NCBI GenBank assembly: GCA_009712635.1
Contig: WASS01000022.1
Span: 1-64,000 of the forward strand
Length of the DNA: 64,000 bases
Direction: 5' to 3'
Source of the DNA: Hungatella sp.
GTDB taxonomy: Bacteria; Bacillota; Clostridia; Lachnospirales; Lachnospiraceae
Shown: positions 26,262-35,118 of the stretch, piece after piece
Position numbering within the stretch: the stretch's first letter is position 1
How the letters are laid out: every line of letters begins with the position of its first letter
Notes under the pieces: model-generated
Seen by the model: only the letters and a program-made list of their open reading frames with translations
Told to the model about the DNA's origin: nothing
Database searches by the model: none
Position numbers and translations under genes: made by a program

Positions 26262-27500
26262 ATGAATAGAAGAGTGGTAGTAACTGGCATGGGAGCAATT
26301 ACTCCTATTGGTAAGGATGTAGAAAGTTTCTGGAACGGACTGAAGGAGAAAAAGGTGGGAATTGCGCCGATCACTCAGTTTGATACAACAGAATATAAAG
26401 CCACACTGGCTGCAGAAGTTAAGGATTTTGATCCTAAGGAGTATATGGATCCAAAGGCAGCCAAACGAATGGAACGTTTTGCACAGTTTGCAGTTGCAGC
26501 TACAAAGGAAGCTCTTGAAATGTCAGGAATTGATATGGAAAAAGAAGATCCTTATCGCGTGGGCGTTAGTGTAGGTTCCGGGATTGGAAGCTTACAGGCC
26601 TTAGAGCGGGAACATAAAAAGCTATTAGAGAAAGGTCCGGGCAGAGTCAATCCTCTTTTGGTACCCATGATGATATCCAATATGGCAGCAGGAAATGTGG
26701 GGATTCAGTTCGGATTAAAGGGCAAGTGCATCAACGTGGTTACGGCCTGTGCTACGGGAACCCATTCCATTGGAGAGGCGTTCCGATCCATCCAGTATGG
26801 GGAAGTGGATGTGATGGTGGCAGGAGGTGCAGAAGCCAGCGTTTCACCAATCGGTGTGGCCGGATTTACGGCTCTTACTGCACTTACTACTTCAGATGAT
26901 CCGCTCCGTGCTTCCATCCCATTTGATAAGGACAGAAGCGGCTTTGTTATGGGTGAAGGTGCTGGCGTTGTGATATTGGAAGAACTGGAACACGCGCTTT
27001 CCAGAAATGCCGTTATCTACGGAGAAGTAGTTGGTTACGGGTCTACCTGTGATGCATACCATATTACCTCTCCGGCAGAGGACGGAAGCGGTGCTGCGAG
27101 AGCCATGACTGAGGCGATGAAAGATGCCGGCATTAAAGCGGAAGATCTTGATTATGTCAATGCTCATGGAACCAGCACTCATCACAACGACTTATTTGAA
27201 ACTATGGCAATTAAAGCTGCTTTAGGCGATCATGCAAAAAATGTAAGAATCAGTTCTACAAAATCCATGATTGGTCATCTTCTTGGCGCGGCGGGCGGTG
27301 TGGAGTTCATTGCCTGTGTGAAATCCATTCAGGATGGATTTATTCATGCCACTGCCGGTCTGGAAGAAGAGGGCGAAGGTTGTGATCTAAACTATACAAA
27401 GGGTGAGGGTGTTTCCTGTGACGTAACTTATGCCATCAGCAATTCCCTGGGCTTTGGTGGTCATAATGCCAGCATTCTTGTAAAGAAGTATGAACAGTAG
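26262..27500 (+). CDS. fabF: 3-oxoacyl-ACP synthase II
   Basis: A 412-aa condensing enzyme for chain elongation. The start at 26262 follows AAAAGGAG and gives the usual MNRRVVVTGMGAITPIG. Catalytic Cys163 lies in TACATGTHSIGEA, the first His in NAHGTSTHHND (about 303) and the second in GHLLGAAGG (about 341). It follows fabG by 16 bp. Confidence 0.97.
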   Translation: MNRRVVVTGMGAITPIGKDVESFWNGLKEKKVGIAPITQFDTTEYKATLAAEVKDFDPKEYMDPKAAKRMERFAQFAVAATKEALEMSGIDMEKEDPYRVGVSVGSGIGSLQALEREHKKLLEKGPGRVNPLLVPMMISNMAAGNVGIQFGLKGKCINVVTACATGTHSIGEAFRSIQYGEVDVMVAGGAEASVSPIGVAGFTALTALTTSDDPLRASIPFDKDRSGFVMGEGAGVVILEELEHALSRNAVIYGEVVGYGSTCDAYHITSPAEDGSGAARAMTEAMKDAGIKAEDLDYVNAHGTSTHHNDLFETMAIKAALGDHAKNVRISSTKSMIGHLLGAAGGVEFIACVKSIQDGFIHATAGLEEEGEGCDLNYTKGEGVSCDVTYAISNSLGFGGHNASILVKKYEQ

Positions 27501-27512
27501 GAGGCAGTCATA

Positions 27513-27986
27513 ATGGAAATCAATGATGTGATCAGACTGATGGAGGCCGTTTCACAGCAGGGCCTCACCAGTTTTAAGCTGGAAGAGGGTGACTTTAAGT
27601 TATCCATGAAGAAAGAAAAACAGATGGTGATTGCGGCAGAAGGCGATTACGTCCAGAGAAGTATGGAGATTCCTTCTTATGCCGTTTCCAATACGAAGGT
27701 TACAGCGCTGGAGAGCGGAATGGATCAGGCTAAGACGGAAGTGCTTGCGACTGATAATGTAGTATCTTCTCCGTTAGTAGGAACCTTTTACAACGCTTCT
27801 TCGCCGGATAGCGCACCGTTTGTAAAGGCGGGAGATACGGTTAAGAAAGGGCAGACTCTGGGCATCATCGAAGCCATGAAGCTGATGAATGAGATTGAAT
27901 GCGAATACGATGGTGTAGTAGAAGCCGTTCTGGTTGGAAATGAAGATGTGGTGGAATACGGTCAGCCTCTGTTCCGTATCCGGTAG
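27513..27986 (+). CDS. accB: biotin carboxyl carrier protein of acetyl-CoA carboxylase
   Basis: A 157-aa carrier. The N-terminal helix (1-35) is followed by a flexible middle and a C-terminal biotinyl domain in which K123 of EAMKLMNE is the biotin site. It ferries carboxybiotin between AccC and the carboxyltransferase. Followed by a hairpin before fabZ. Confidence 0.96.
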   Translation: MEINDVIRLMEAVSQQGLTSFKLEEGDFKLSMKKEKQMVIAAEGDYVQRSMEIPSYAVSNTKVTALESGMDQAKTEVLATDNVVSSPLVGTFYNASSPDSAPFVKAGDTVKKGQTLGIIEAMKLMNEIECEYDGVVEAVLVGNEDVVEYGQPLFRIR

Positions 27987-28001
27987 ACGATTGTAAAATC
28001 T

Positions 28002-28031
28002 AAGAGAGGTCCAGGGTCGGACCTCTCTTTT
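28002..28031 (+). terminator. terminator-like hairpin inside the fab operon
   Basis: AAGAGAGGTCC (28002-28012) pairs perfectly with GGACCTCTCTT (28019-28029) around a 6-nt loop, ending in only four T. It lies in the 62-bp gap between accB and fabZ. It may act as a partial terminator or as an mRNA stability element. Confidence 0.6.
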
Positions 28032-28048
28032 GAACATAAGGAGATAGT

Positions 28049-28474
28049 ATGATGTTAGGTATAAAAGAGATTCAGGAGATTATTCCACACAGACATCCGT
28101 TTTTATTGGTAGACTGCATTGAAGAACTGGTACCGGGAGAAAAGGCTGTGGGATATAAATGTGTTACTTATGATGAGTCCTTTTTTCGGGGACATTTTCC
28201 GGAGGAACCGGTTATGCCAGGCGTTTTAATTATTGAAGCACTGGCTCAGGTTGGAGCAGTTGCAATATTAAGCATGGAAGAGAATAAGGGAAAGATTGCT
28301 TATTTCGGAGCAATTGACAAGGCTAAATTTAAGCAGAAGGTATATCCTGGAAGTAAGATAAAACTGGCCTGTGAAATAATTAGAAAAAAGGGTCCGGTAG
28401 GAGTTGGGAAAGCGGTTGCAACTGTAGATGGTAAAATCGCTGCCAGCGCAGAACTGACATTTATGATTGGATAG
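28049..28474 (+). CDS. fabZ: 3-hydroxyacyl-ACP dehydratase
   Basis: A 141-aa hot-dog-fold dehydratase. The catalytic His lies in IIPHRHPFLLVD (about 11-22) and the Glu in PVMPGVLIIEALAQ (about 55-68), both as in FabZ. Two ATGs in a row (28049 and 28052) follow AAGGAGATAGT; either may serve. It supplies the trans-2-enoyl-ACP used by FabK. Confidence 0.96.
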   Translation: MMLGIKEIQEIIPHRHPFLLVDCIEELVPGEKAVGYKCVTYDESFFRGHFPEEPVMPGVLIIEALAQVGAVAILSMEENKGKIAYFGAIDKAKFKQKVYPGSKIKLACEIIRKKGPVGVGKAVATVDGKIAASAELTFMIG

Positions 28475-28484
28475 GTGGAGACCG

Positions 28485-29837
28485 ATGTTTGATAAGATTT
28501 TAATTGCAAACCGCGGTGAGATTGCGGTAAGAATCATAAGAGCATGCAGGGAGATGGGAATTAAAACGGTTGCTGTATACTCGGAAGCGGATCGGGAAAG
28601 CCTTCATACCCTTCTGGCAGATGAAGCCATCTGCATCGGACCGGCACCATCCACTCAGAGTTATTTAAATATGGAACGGATTCTCACTGCTACCGTAGCC
28701 ATGAAGGCAGACGCAATTCATCCGGGATTTGGATTTCTTTCTGAGAACGCCCGATTTGCAGAACTCTGTCAGAAATGCAACATTACCTTTATCGGACCAG
28801 ATGCCGGAATTATCAATAAAATGGGAAATAAATCGGAAGCCAGAAAAACTATGATGGAAGCAGGTGTTCCAGTAGTACCAGGCGGAAAGGAAGCCGTCCA
28901 TCACGTAGAAGAAGCCAGACAAATGGCAGAGCGGATCGGTTTTCCGGTTATGATCAAGGCCTCATCAGGGGGCGGCGGAAAAGGAATGCGTATTTCAAGG
29001 GGCATGGAAGACTTTGAAGCTAATTTTAACAATGCACAGATGGAATCAGTTAAAGGCTTTTCCGACGATACCATGTACATTGAGAAATATATTGAAAAGC
29101 CGAGACATATTGAATTTCAGATACTTGCAGATCAGATGGGTCATGTTATTCATCTGGGAGAACGGGATTGTTCCATTCAAAGGCGTCACCAGAAGGTTCT
29201 GGAGGAATCCCCTTCTGCAGCAATTTCTGAGGAACTTCGCCACCAGATGGGCGAGGTTGCAGTACGTGCAGCAAAGGCGGTAGGTTATGTGAATGCAGGT
29301 ACCATTGAATTTTTGCTGGATAAAGATAAGAATTTTTATTTTATGGAGATGAATACAAGAATTCAGGTGGAGCATCCGGTAACAGAAATGGTAACCGGAC
29401 TGGATCTCATAAAAGAACAGATCCGCATTGCAGCAGGTGAACCTCTTAGTGTATCACAGTCTGATATTACAATCTCCGGCCATGCCATTGAATGCAGAAT
29501 TAATGCGGAAAATCCATCAAAAAACTTTATGCCCTGCCCTGGTCTTATTAAAAATGTTCACGTACCGGGAGGCAATGGTGTACGAATTGATACCCACATT
29601 TACAATGATTATAAAGTTCCTGCAAATTATGATTCCATGCTGATGAAGCTGATCGTCCATGGGAAAGACCGTACGGAAGCCATTGCTAAGATGAGAAGCG
29701 CCCTTGGGGAGCTTATTATTGAAGGAATTGAAACAAATATAGATTTTCAGTTTGATATATTAAGTCATGATGCATATCGGGATGGTGATGTGGATACAGA
29801 CTTTATTCCCAAATTCTTCCCGGATTATGTCCGGTAA
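28485..29837 (+). CDS. accC: acetyl-CoA carboxylase, biotin carboxylase subunit
   Basis: A 450-aa ATP-grasp enzyme that carboxylates the biotin on AccB with bicarbonate and ATP. The start at 28485 follows GGTGGAG and gives the usual MFDKILIANRGEIAVRI. Motifs: the glycine-rich ATP loop KASSGGGGKGMR (about 159-170), RDCSIQRRHQK and EMNTRIQVEHPVTE (about 288-301). Normal length. Confidence 0.97.
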   Translation: MFDKILIANRGEIAVRIIRACREMGIKTVAVYSEADRESLHTLLADEAICIGPAPSTQSYLNMERILTATVAMKADAIHPGFGFLSENARFAELCQKCNITFIGPDAGIINKMGNKSEARKTMMEAGVPVVPGGKEAVHHVEEARQMAERIGFPVMIKASSGGGGKGMRISRGMEDFEANFNNAQMESVKGFSDDTMYIEKYIEKPRHIEFQILADQMGHVIHLGERDCSIQRRHQKVLEESPSAAISEELRHQMGEVAVRAAKAVGYVNAGTIEFLLDKDKNFYFMEMNTRIQVEHPVTEMVTGLDLIKEQIRIAAGEPLSVSQSDITISGHAIECRINAENPSKNFMPCPGLIKNVHVPGGNGVRIDTHIYNDYKVPANYDSMLMKLIVHGKDRTEAIAKMRSALGELIIEGIETNIDFQFDILSHDAYRDGDVDTDFIPKFFPDYVR

Positions 29838-29858
29838 ACAGGGAAAGGAGCAGATCTT

Positions 29859-31583
29859 ATGTTAAAAGAAATGTTTAAGAAAACTTATACCCTGATTGAC
29901 AGCAAATACAGGACGGTGGAGAAAACCGGAGAACCAAATATTCCGGAGGGACTTTGGAAAAAGTGCAATAAATGCTGTCAGCCAATTTATGCGGAGGATG
30001 TAAGAAGCAATCATTACGTCTGCCCAAAGTGTAAGGGATACTTCAGAATTCACGCCTTTCAGAGAATTGAAATGACAGCAGATGCAGGAACTTTTGAAGA
30101 ATGGGATAAAGAGATGGAATTTGAGAATCCTCTTGATTTCCCGGGATATGAAAAGAAGATTGCTGCAGCTAGAGAAAAAACAGGATTGTCTGAAGCAATT
30201 GTGACAGGTGTCTGTGAAATAAACGGCCAGAAAGCTGTGCTTGGCGTCTGTGATGCCGGGTTTATTATGAGCAGCATGGGGCATGCAGTAGGAGAAAAGA
30301 TTGCCAGAGCTGTTGAGCGTGCAACTGCTGAGAAACTTCCAGTAATTTTATTCGCCTGTTCCGGTGGAGCCAGAATGCAGGAGGGGATCGTGTCCTTAAT
30401 GCAGATGGCGAAAACGTCTGCAGCATTAAAACGCCATCATAAGGCTGGGCAGCTTTATGTCAGTGTTCTTACGGATCCTACAACCGGTGGTGTCACCGCA
30501 AGCTTTGCAATGCTTGGAGATATTATTCTGGCTGAGCCAGGGGCATTAATCGGCTTTGCCGGCCCCCGGGTCATTGAACAGACAATCGGACAGAAACTGC
30601 CGGAGGGCTTTCAGCGGGCTGAATTTTTACTGGAACATGGGTTTGTTGATAAGATCGTTCCAAGAGAAGAGATGAAGGATATATTAACTTCTATCTTAAA
30701 GCTCCACAATCCCCACAATAAGGAAAGTTTTTGTGTGGATAACCAGGAAGCAAATGAAAGTGCCTGTGGAAAAAAGAGTGGGTTCTGGCCCAAAAAGAAT
30801 AAACGAAGCCCATGGGATACGGTGCAGCTGTCAAGAAGTGCGGACCGCCCGGTAGCCTCGGATTATATTCATCAGCTATTTGAAGATTTTATGGAGTTCG
30901 CCGGAGACCGTTATTTTAAAGATGACGGAGCAATTGTAGGCGGAATTGCATCCTTTCATGGAATGCCTGTCACTGTGATCGGACAGGAAAAAGGTAAGAA
31001 TACAAAGGATAACATCAGACGTAATTTTGGTATGCCTTCACCGGAAGGTTACAGAAAAGCCTTAAGGCTGATGAAACAGGCAGAAAGCTTTAATCGCCCC
31101 ATTATCTGTTTTGTGGATACGCCGGGAGCGTTCTGCGGTCTTGAAGCAGAGGAGCGGGGGCAGGGAGAAGCCATTGCCAGAAACTTATTTGAAATGGCAG
31201 ATTTAACAGTACCGGTTCTTTCTATTGTGATTGGAGAGGGCGGAAGCGGGGGTGCTCTTGCCATGGCAGTTGGAAATGAAGTCTGGATGATGGAGAACTC
31301 CATTTATTCCATTCTGTCTCCGGAAGGCTTTGCCTCCATATTGTATAAAGACAGTAAAAAAGCAAACGATGCAGCCAGAGTCATGAAGATCACGGCTAAG
31401 GATCTGATGGATCTTGGTCTTATTGAACGGGTAATACCGGAGGAAGAGCCTGCCTGTGCAGAGAATCTTCCTGAGATTGCCAGGGAGATGGACCGGGCGA
31501 TGGTAGAGTTTTTTGCCGGATACCTTACCATGACGAAAGAAGAACTGACAAATCAAAGATATGATAGATTTAGGAGAATGTGA
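29859..31583 (+). CDS. accDA: fused acetyl-CoA carboxylase carboxyltransferase (AccD-AccA)
   Basis: A single 574-aa chain containing both carboxyltransferase halves, which are separate proteins in E. coli and Bacillus. Residues 1-285 are AccD: a zinc ribbon with C36, C39, C55 and C58, then [11 protein letters not shown] (about 166-176) and [18 protein letters not shown]. Residues 286-315 form a Lys-rich linker. Residues 316-574 are AccA, with [25 protein letters not shown] and [10 protein letters not shown]. The N-terminal helical part of a free AccA is shortened. No frameshift or stop is visible at the junction. It transfers the carboxyl group from biotin to acetyl-CoA, giving malonyl-CoA. 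Confidence 0.94.
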   Translation: MLKEMFKKTYTLIDSKYRTVEKTGEPNIPEGLWKKCNKCCQPIYAEDVRSNHYVCPKCKGYFRIHAFQRIEMTADAGTFEEWDKEMEFENPLDFPGYEKKIAAAREKTGLSEAIVTGVCEINGQKAVLGVCDAGFIMSSMGHAVGEKIARAVERATAEKLPVILFACSGGARMQEGIVSLMQMAKTSAALKRHHKAGQLYVSVLTDPTTGGVTASFAMLGDIILAEPGALIGFAGPRVIEQTIGQKLPEGFQRAEFLLEHGFVDKIVPREEMKDILTSILKLHNPHNKESFCVDNQEANESACGKKSGFWPKKNKRSPWDTVQLSRSADRPVASDYIHQLFEDFMEFAGDRYFKDDGAIVGGIASFHGMPVTVIGQEKGKNTKDNIRRNFGMPSPEGYRKALRLMKQAESFNRPIICFVDTPGAFCGLEAEERGQGEAIARNLFEMADLTVPVLSIVIGEGGSGGALAMAVGNEVWMMENSIYSILSPEGFASILYKDSKKANDAARVMKITAKDLMDLGLIERVIPEEEPACAENLPEIAREMDRAMVEFFAGYLTMTKEELTNQRYDRFRRM

Positions 31584-32704
31584 TGGGAACATTAAAACCA
31601 TTGGTAATAGGAGATCTGGTGGCAAAATATCCGGTAATTCAGGGTGGAATGGGAGTTGGAATCAGCCTTTCCTCTCTTGCAGGAGCTGTGGCTAAGGCAG
31701 GCGGAGTTGGAATTATTTCAACGGCTCAGATTGGATTTAAACAGCCCGATTTCCTTAAGAACCCCCTGGAAGCCAATTTACGTGCGATTGGTGAGGAAAT
31801 GAAGAAGGCCAGGGAAATTGCTCCAGAGGGAATTATAGGCTTTAATATCATGGTTGCCACCAAGAATTATGCAAGCTATGTGAAAAAAGCGGTGATAGCA
31901 GGTGCTGATATCATCATTTCAGGAGCCGGTCTTCCTGTAAGTCTTCCAGAGTATGTGGCGGAAGCTGCAGAAGAAGCTGGAATTAAACTGAAAACAAAAA
32001 TTGCCCCCATTGTTTCTACTGTAAAGTCTGCTATGGTTATCTGTAAGATGTGGGACCGTAAATTTAACCAGGCTCCGGATCTGGTTGTTGTGGAAGGTCC
32101 CCTGGCAGGCGGCCATCTGGGATTCTCCAGAGAAGACTTATCAGAACTGGGTGTTGATACAGCAGATGTGGAACACACCTTTCAGCAGGCGAAATATGAC
32201 GAGGAGGTAAGGGGGATCATCCGGCTTGTAAGAGAATACGGGGAAAAGTATAATAAAGTAATACCGGTAGTAACTGCAGGCGGAATCTATACCCATGAGG
32301 ATGTCATGCATCAGATTGATCTGGGTGCTGACGGTGTCCAGGTTGCAACCCGGTTTGTCACAACCCAGGAATGCGATGCCCCAGAGGAATTTAAGGAAGC
32401 TTATATAAAGTCATCCAAAGAGGATATTGTCATTACAAAAAGTCCGGTTGGAATGCCAGGCAGAGCAATAAAAAATCCGTTTTTGGATCATGTGGCCAAT
32501 ACCCCCTTCAAACTGGAACACTGCTACGATTGTCTGGAGAAGTGTGACAGAAAAACCATACCCTACTGCATTACAAAAGCCTTAATCTCATCGGCGGAAG
32601 GAAGAACCGAAGACGGACTGGTATTTTGCGGCAGCAATGCTTACCGGGCAGAGAAGATGGAAACGGTTGATGACGTAATGAAAGATCTTGTTTTTGGAGA
32701 ATAA
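31583..32704 (+). CDS. FabK-like/nitronate monooxygenase-family flavoprotein with C-terminal Cys cluster
   Basis: A 373-aa FMN-binding TIM-barrel protein of the same superfamily as FabK but about 65 residues longer. Its ATG overlaps the accDA stop as TGATG and AGGAG lies seven bases upstream, so it belongs to the fab operon. Motifs: VIQGGMGVGISL (about 17-28), VVVEGPLAGGHLGF (about 172-185), TAGGIYTHEDV and GVQVATRF. The extra C-terminal region holds CYDCLEKC and IPYC (about 314-330) and a later FCG, a spacing that could bind metal or an iron-sulfur cluster. It could be a second enoyl reductase or a detoxifying flavin oxidase; sequence alone does not decide. Confidence 0.85.
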   Translation: MGTLKPLVIGDLVAKYPVIQGGMGVGISLSSLAGAVAKAGGVGIISTAQIGFKQPDFLKNPLEANLRAIGEEMKKAREIAPEGIIGFNIMVATKNYASYVKKAVIAGADIIISGAGLPVSLPEYVAEAAEEAGIKLKTKIAPIVSTVKSAMVICKMWDRKFNQAPDLVVVEGPLAGGHLGFSREDLSELGVDTADVEHTFQQAKYDEEVRGIIRLVREYGEKYNKVIPVVTAGGIYTHEDVMHQIDLGADGVQVATRFVTTQECDAPEEFKEAYIKSSKEDIVITKSPVGMPGRAIKNPFLDHVANTPFKLEHCYDCLEKCDRKTIPYCITKALISSAEGRTEDGLVFCGSNAYRAEKMETVDDVMKDLVFGE

Positions 32705-32768
32705 CATTTCATAAACTCTTCTTTTTGGGAATAGGATAAAAAGAAAACATAGAAATGTGGAGTGATGG

Positions 32769-33386
32769 ATGTTAAATTATCTCTGGGCTTTTATGCTATT
32801 GATAGGAGTTATCTGGGGAGCACTTCATGGAAATTTAAGTGCTGTAACAGACGGAGCGTTAACTTCTGCAAAGGAAGCGGTGATGCTGTGCATTACCATG
32901 CTTGGAATTATGTCTTTCTGGACCGGACTGATGGAAATCGGAAGGAAATCGGGGCTGATTGAACGGTTGTCTGCCAAAATGGGGCCAGTGCTTCATTTCC
33001 TGTTTCCCAAGATACCGGAAAAGCATCCATCCCTGGAGTATATTTCTACCAATATCATTGCAAACATTCTGGGCCTTGGATGGGCAGCGACACCTGCTGG
33101 TCTCAAGGCAATGGAATCATTAAAGGATTTAGAGGAGACCAGAAGAAAAGAGTATTCTCAGGGGAAGAAAATCCCCAAACCGGTTTCCGATGGTACTGCC
33201 AATAATGAGATGTGCACGTTTATGATTATTAACATATCGTCGCTCCAGCTAATCCCTGTCAATATGATTGCTTACAGAAGCCAGTATGGCAGTCTTGATC
33301 CAACAGCAATTGTAGGGCCAGCCATTGCAGCAACCTTGTTTTCAACGGTAATCGGTGTTGCTTTGTGTAAGCTGCTTGACCGGTGA
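32769..33386 (+). CDS. spmA: SpmA-like spore maturation/nucleoside-recognition (Gate) domain protein
   Basis: A 205-aa membrane protein with hydrophobic segments near 3-20, 35-55, 90-110, 148-165 and 180-198. The stretch ANILGLGWAATPAGLKAME (about 98-116) followed by NNEMCTFMIINISSLQL is characteristic of SpmA. In Bacillus SpmA and SpmB act together in spore-core dehydration. No spmB follows: the next gene lies on the opposite strand after a terminator. GTGGAG precedes the ATG. Function is taken from the family; whether it works alone here is unknown. Confidence 0.85.
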   Translation: MLNYLWAFMLLIGVIWGALHGNLSAVTDGALTSAKEAVMLCITMLGIMSFWTGLMEIGRKSGLIERLSAKMGPVLHFLFPKIPEKHPSLEYISTNIIANILGLGWAATPAGLKAMESLKDLEETRRKEYSQGKKIPKPVSDGTANNEMCTFMIINISSLQLIPVNMIAYRSQYGSLDPTAIVGPAIAATLFSTVIGVALCKLLDR

Positions 33387-33400
33387 TATCTTATAAGACT

Positions 33401-33438
33401 AAAAAAACGCCGGTCCTCCAGACTCTTGGAGGACCGGC
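33401..33438 (-). terminator. terminator of the pectate lyase gene
   Basis: A perfect 12-bp G-C-rich stem (33409-33420 with 33427-33438) around a 6-nt loop. Read on the minus strand it is followed by seven T, so it best serves the pectate lyase gene; it may also slow read-through from spmA. Confidence 0.92.
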
Positions 33439-33447
33439 CATTTGTAT

Positions 33448-34470
33448 TTATTTGGTGTTAAAAGAACAGTTGACGACTGTAGCGCCCACAATGACATCTT
33501 TGCTTGCACCGCCGCTGGAGATGCAGTCTGAAAACTTATGAGTTCCTGAGGAAGGAGCTTTTGGGAAGTAGAAGTTAACGTTGTTATTCTTTGCCGTACA
33601 ATTTTTGAGAGTGATATAACCAGTATTGTTATTCTGGTCATATCCTCTTTTTTTATTGCCAATAGCAACGCAGCCTTCCAGATAATGGTTGTCGCTGGTA
33701 TAATTTCCGCCTACTTTAAAGCCCTGTCCGTTTCCATCGCCTTTTCCGTTGTAAGAGGCTTCGCAGTTATATAATTTAACTGCATTGCCTGCGGAATAGA
33801 AATCAAAGCCGTCATCAGAATTGTTAAGAGCATTACAGTTTCTAAATACATTGCCGCTTCCGATGCTTAACTTGGCTGCAAATCCATCTGCATTCTCTCC
33901 GTTGGTTTTGGAGTCGTAGTTATAAGTAGAGGTAACGCGGGTGATTTCATTATTGTATGCCCCGTTACTCATCTGAAGGCCGGTGTCTCCACATTTGGTA
34001 ATGAAGCAGTCTGTAATTTTGTTGTTGCCTCCGCTGATATGTATTCCATTATCTCCTGCGTTCTGAATGGTAAGACCGGATATAACCCAATAGTTTCCTG
34101 TAATCTGGAAGCCTCTTGAGCTGTCAGCATATGGCTGGCTGGAGAAATCAACAACTGGCTTGTGACCGCTGTAATTCATAATCCGGATTGGTGAACCGGA
34201 AGTACCGCTTTTGCTTAATTTGTAGGTATTAGATGATTTGTAGGTCCCATTCATTAAATAGATGGTAGTGCCTGCGGAAGCGTTGCCTAATGCCTTATCA
34301 ATGGTCTTATAAGGCTTGTCTTTGGACTGTCCGTTATTGGAGTCGCTGCCGCTTGCAGAAACATAGTACTCCTTTGAAGCACCATGGGCAGGTGTGGGAC
34401 TCATGACACATAAACTGGTGACCATAAAGCAGGTAGTGATGATACTGATGATTCTTTTTCCATTTCTCAT
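33448..34470 (-). CDS. secreted pectate lyase, PL9-type beta-helix
   Basis: A 340-aa exported enzyme. A signal peptide (about 1-31: charged MRNGKR, hydrophobic core, PTPAHGA) precedes the mature chain, which starts KEYYVSASGSDSNNG, the usual entry of right-handed beta-helix proteins. Repeats of GLTIQNAGDNGIHIS type form the helix rungs. The segment GENADGFAAKL with NNSDDGFDFY (about 190-225) matches the Asp-rich calcium and active-site region of polysaccharide lyase family 9, which cleaves polygalacturonate by beta-elimination. It has no carbohydrate-binding or anchor domain. Its product could feed a sugar transporter such as those at 3-18 kb, though nothing links them directly. Confidence 0.87.
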   Translation of the reverse strand: MRNGKRIISIITTCFMVTSLCVMSPTPAHGASKEYYVSASGSDSNNGQSKDKPYKTIDKALGNASAGTTIYLMNGTYKSSNTYKLSKSGTSGSPIRIMNYSGHKPVVDFSSQPYADSSRGFQITGNYWVISGLTIQNAGDNGIHISGGNNKITDCFITKCGDTGLQMSNGAYNNEITRVTSTYNYDSKTNGENADGFAAKLSIGSGNVFRNCNALNNSDDGFDFYSAGNAVKLYNCEASYNGKGDGNGQGFKVGGNYTSDNHYLEGCVAIGNKKRGYDQNNNTGYITLKNCTAKNNNVNFYFPKAPSSGTHKFSDCISSGGASKDVIVGATVVNCSFNTK

Positions 34471-34543
34471 TTTTTATCCCCTTTCTTTCTATCTAGATTC
34501 CGTGCCAGTTATTTGACCCGGTATTTCTAGCAAAAACATAATA

Positions 34544-34602
34544 AAAAAACAATTGTACATAAACTATAATTAGATACTAAAATAGTAAAAAACAATTGTC
34601 AA
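34544..34602 (-). promoter_or_regulatory. pectate lyase promoter flanked by two ACAATTGT repeats
   Basis: On the minus strand: a perfect TTGACA (34602-34597), a 17-bp spacer and TAGTAT (34579-34574). A 13-bp direct repeat AAAAAACAATTGT occurs at 34587-34599, over the -35 box, and at 34544-34556, just after the predicted start of transcription; the copies are 43 bp apart. Each contains the palindrome ACAATTGT. The arrangement suggests a repressor binding at two operators. Confidence 0.6.
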
Positions 34603-34683
34603 TAAAAATAAAAGGGATTGTTAAATTATTCCAAAATGTCATAATTGATACTATAATTATTAAGTGAATAGAATATAAAAAAG

Positions 34684-34738
34684 AAAAAAGCATATAGAAA
34701 TGATCGGGAATTTTCTCGTCATCTCTATATGCTTTTTT
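34684..34738. terminator. bidirectional terminator after the TSCPD gene
   Basis: A perfect 15-bp stem AAAAAAGCATATAGA (34684-34698) / TCTATATGCTTTTTT (34724-34738) with a partly self-paired 25-nt loop, 13 bp beyond the TSCPD gene. It also shields the pectate lyase promoter. Confidence 0.92.
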
Positions 34739-34751
34739 CATGTATGAGAAA

Positions 34752-35003
34752 CTACTGATTGCTTTCCTTATACTCTTTTAATGCTTTGGACAGCTGATCC
34801 GGGCAGGAAGTAGGACGAAAGCCGCATTTGATTCCTTCCAGACGACGAATGGCATCATCAACATCCATGCCTTCTACCAGTCTTGATACGCCCTGTGTAT
34901 TTCCTGAGCAACCGCCTACAAACTGTACCTGACCAACCTTATTTCCTTCTATTTCAAAATTGATTTCCTGGGAACAAACTCCGTGTGTTTTATATTTCAT
35001 CAT
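34752..35003 (-). CDS. TSCPD-domain protein (TIGR03905 family)
   Basis: An 83-aa cytoplasmic protein with four Cys (10, 32, 60 and 67) and the family signature TSCPD at 65-69. The same Cys-rich domain is found at the C-terminus of B12-dependent ribonucleotide reductases; as a free small protein its role is unknown, possibly metal or redox related. GGAGG lies five bases before the first of two adjacent ATGs. It has its own consensus promoter and terminator, so it is a single-gene unit. Confidence 0.92.
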   Translation of the reverse strand: MMKYKTHGVCSQEINFEIEGNKVGQVQFVGGCSGNTQGVSRLVEGMDVDDAIRRLEGIKCGFRPTSCPDQLSKALKEYKESNQ

Positions 35004-35052
35004 TCATACCTCCGTATAATTGTAACGCTTACCTCAACTGGAACTTTAAAGA

Positions 35053-35081
35053 ATTATAACGAATTCCGTGGCAAGTGTCAA
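35053..35081 (-). promoter_or_regulatory. consensus promoter of the TSCPD gene
   Basis: On the minus strand: perfect TTGACA (35081-35076), a 17-bp spacer and perfect TATAAT (35058-35053). One of the strongest sigma-A promoters in the window. Confidence 0.85.
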
Positions 35082-35118
35082 TAGATCATAAAAGGAAGAA
35101 ATAGGAAGCATTATGCAG

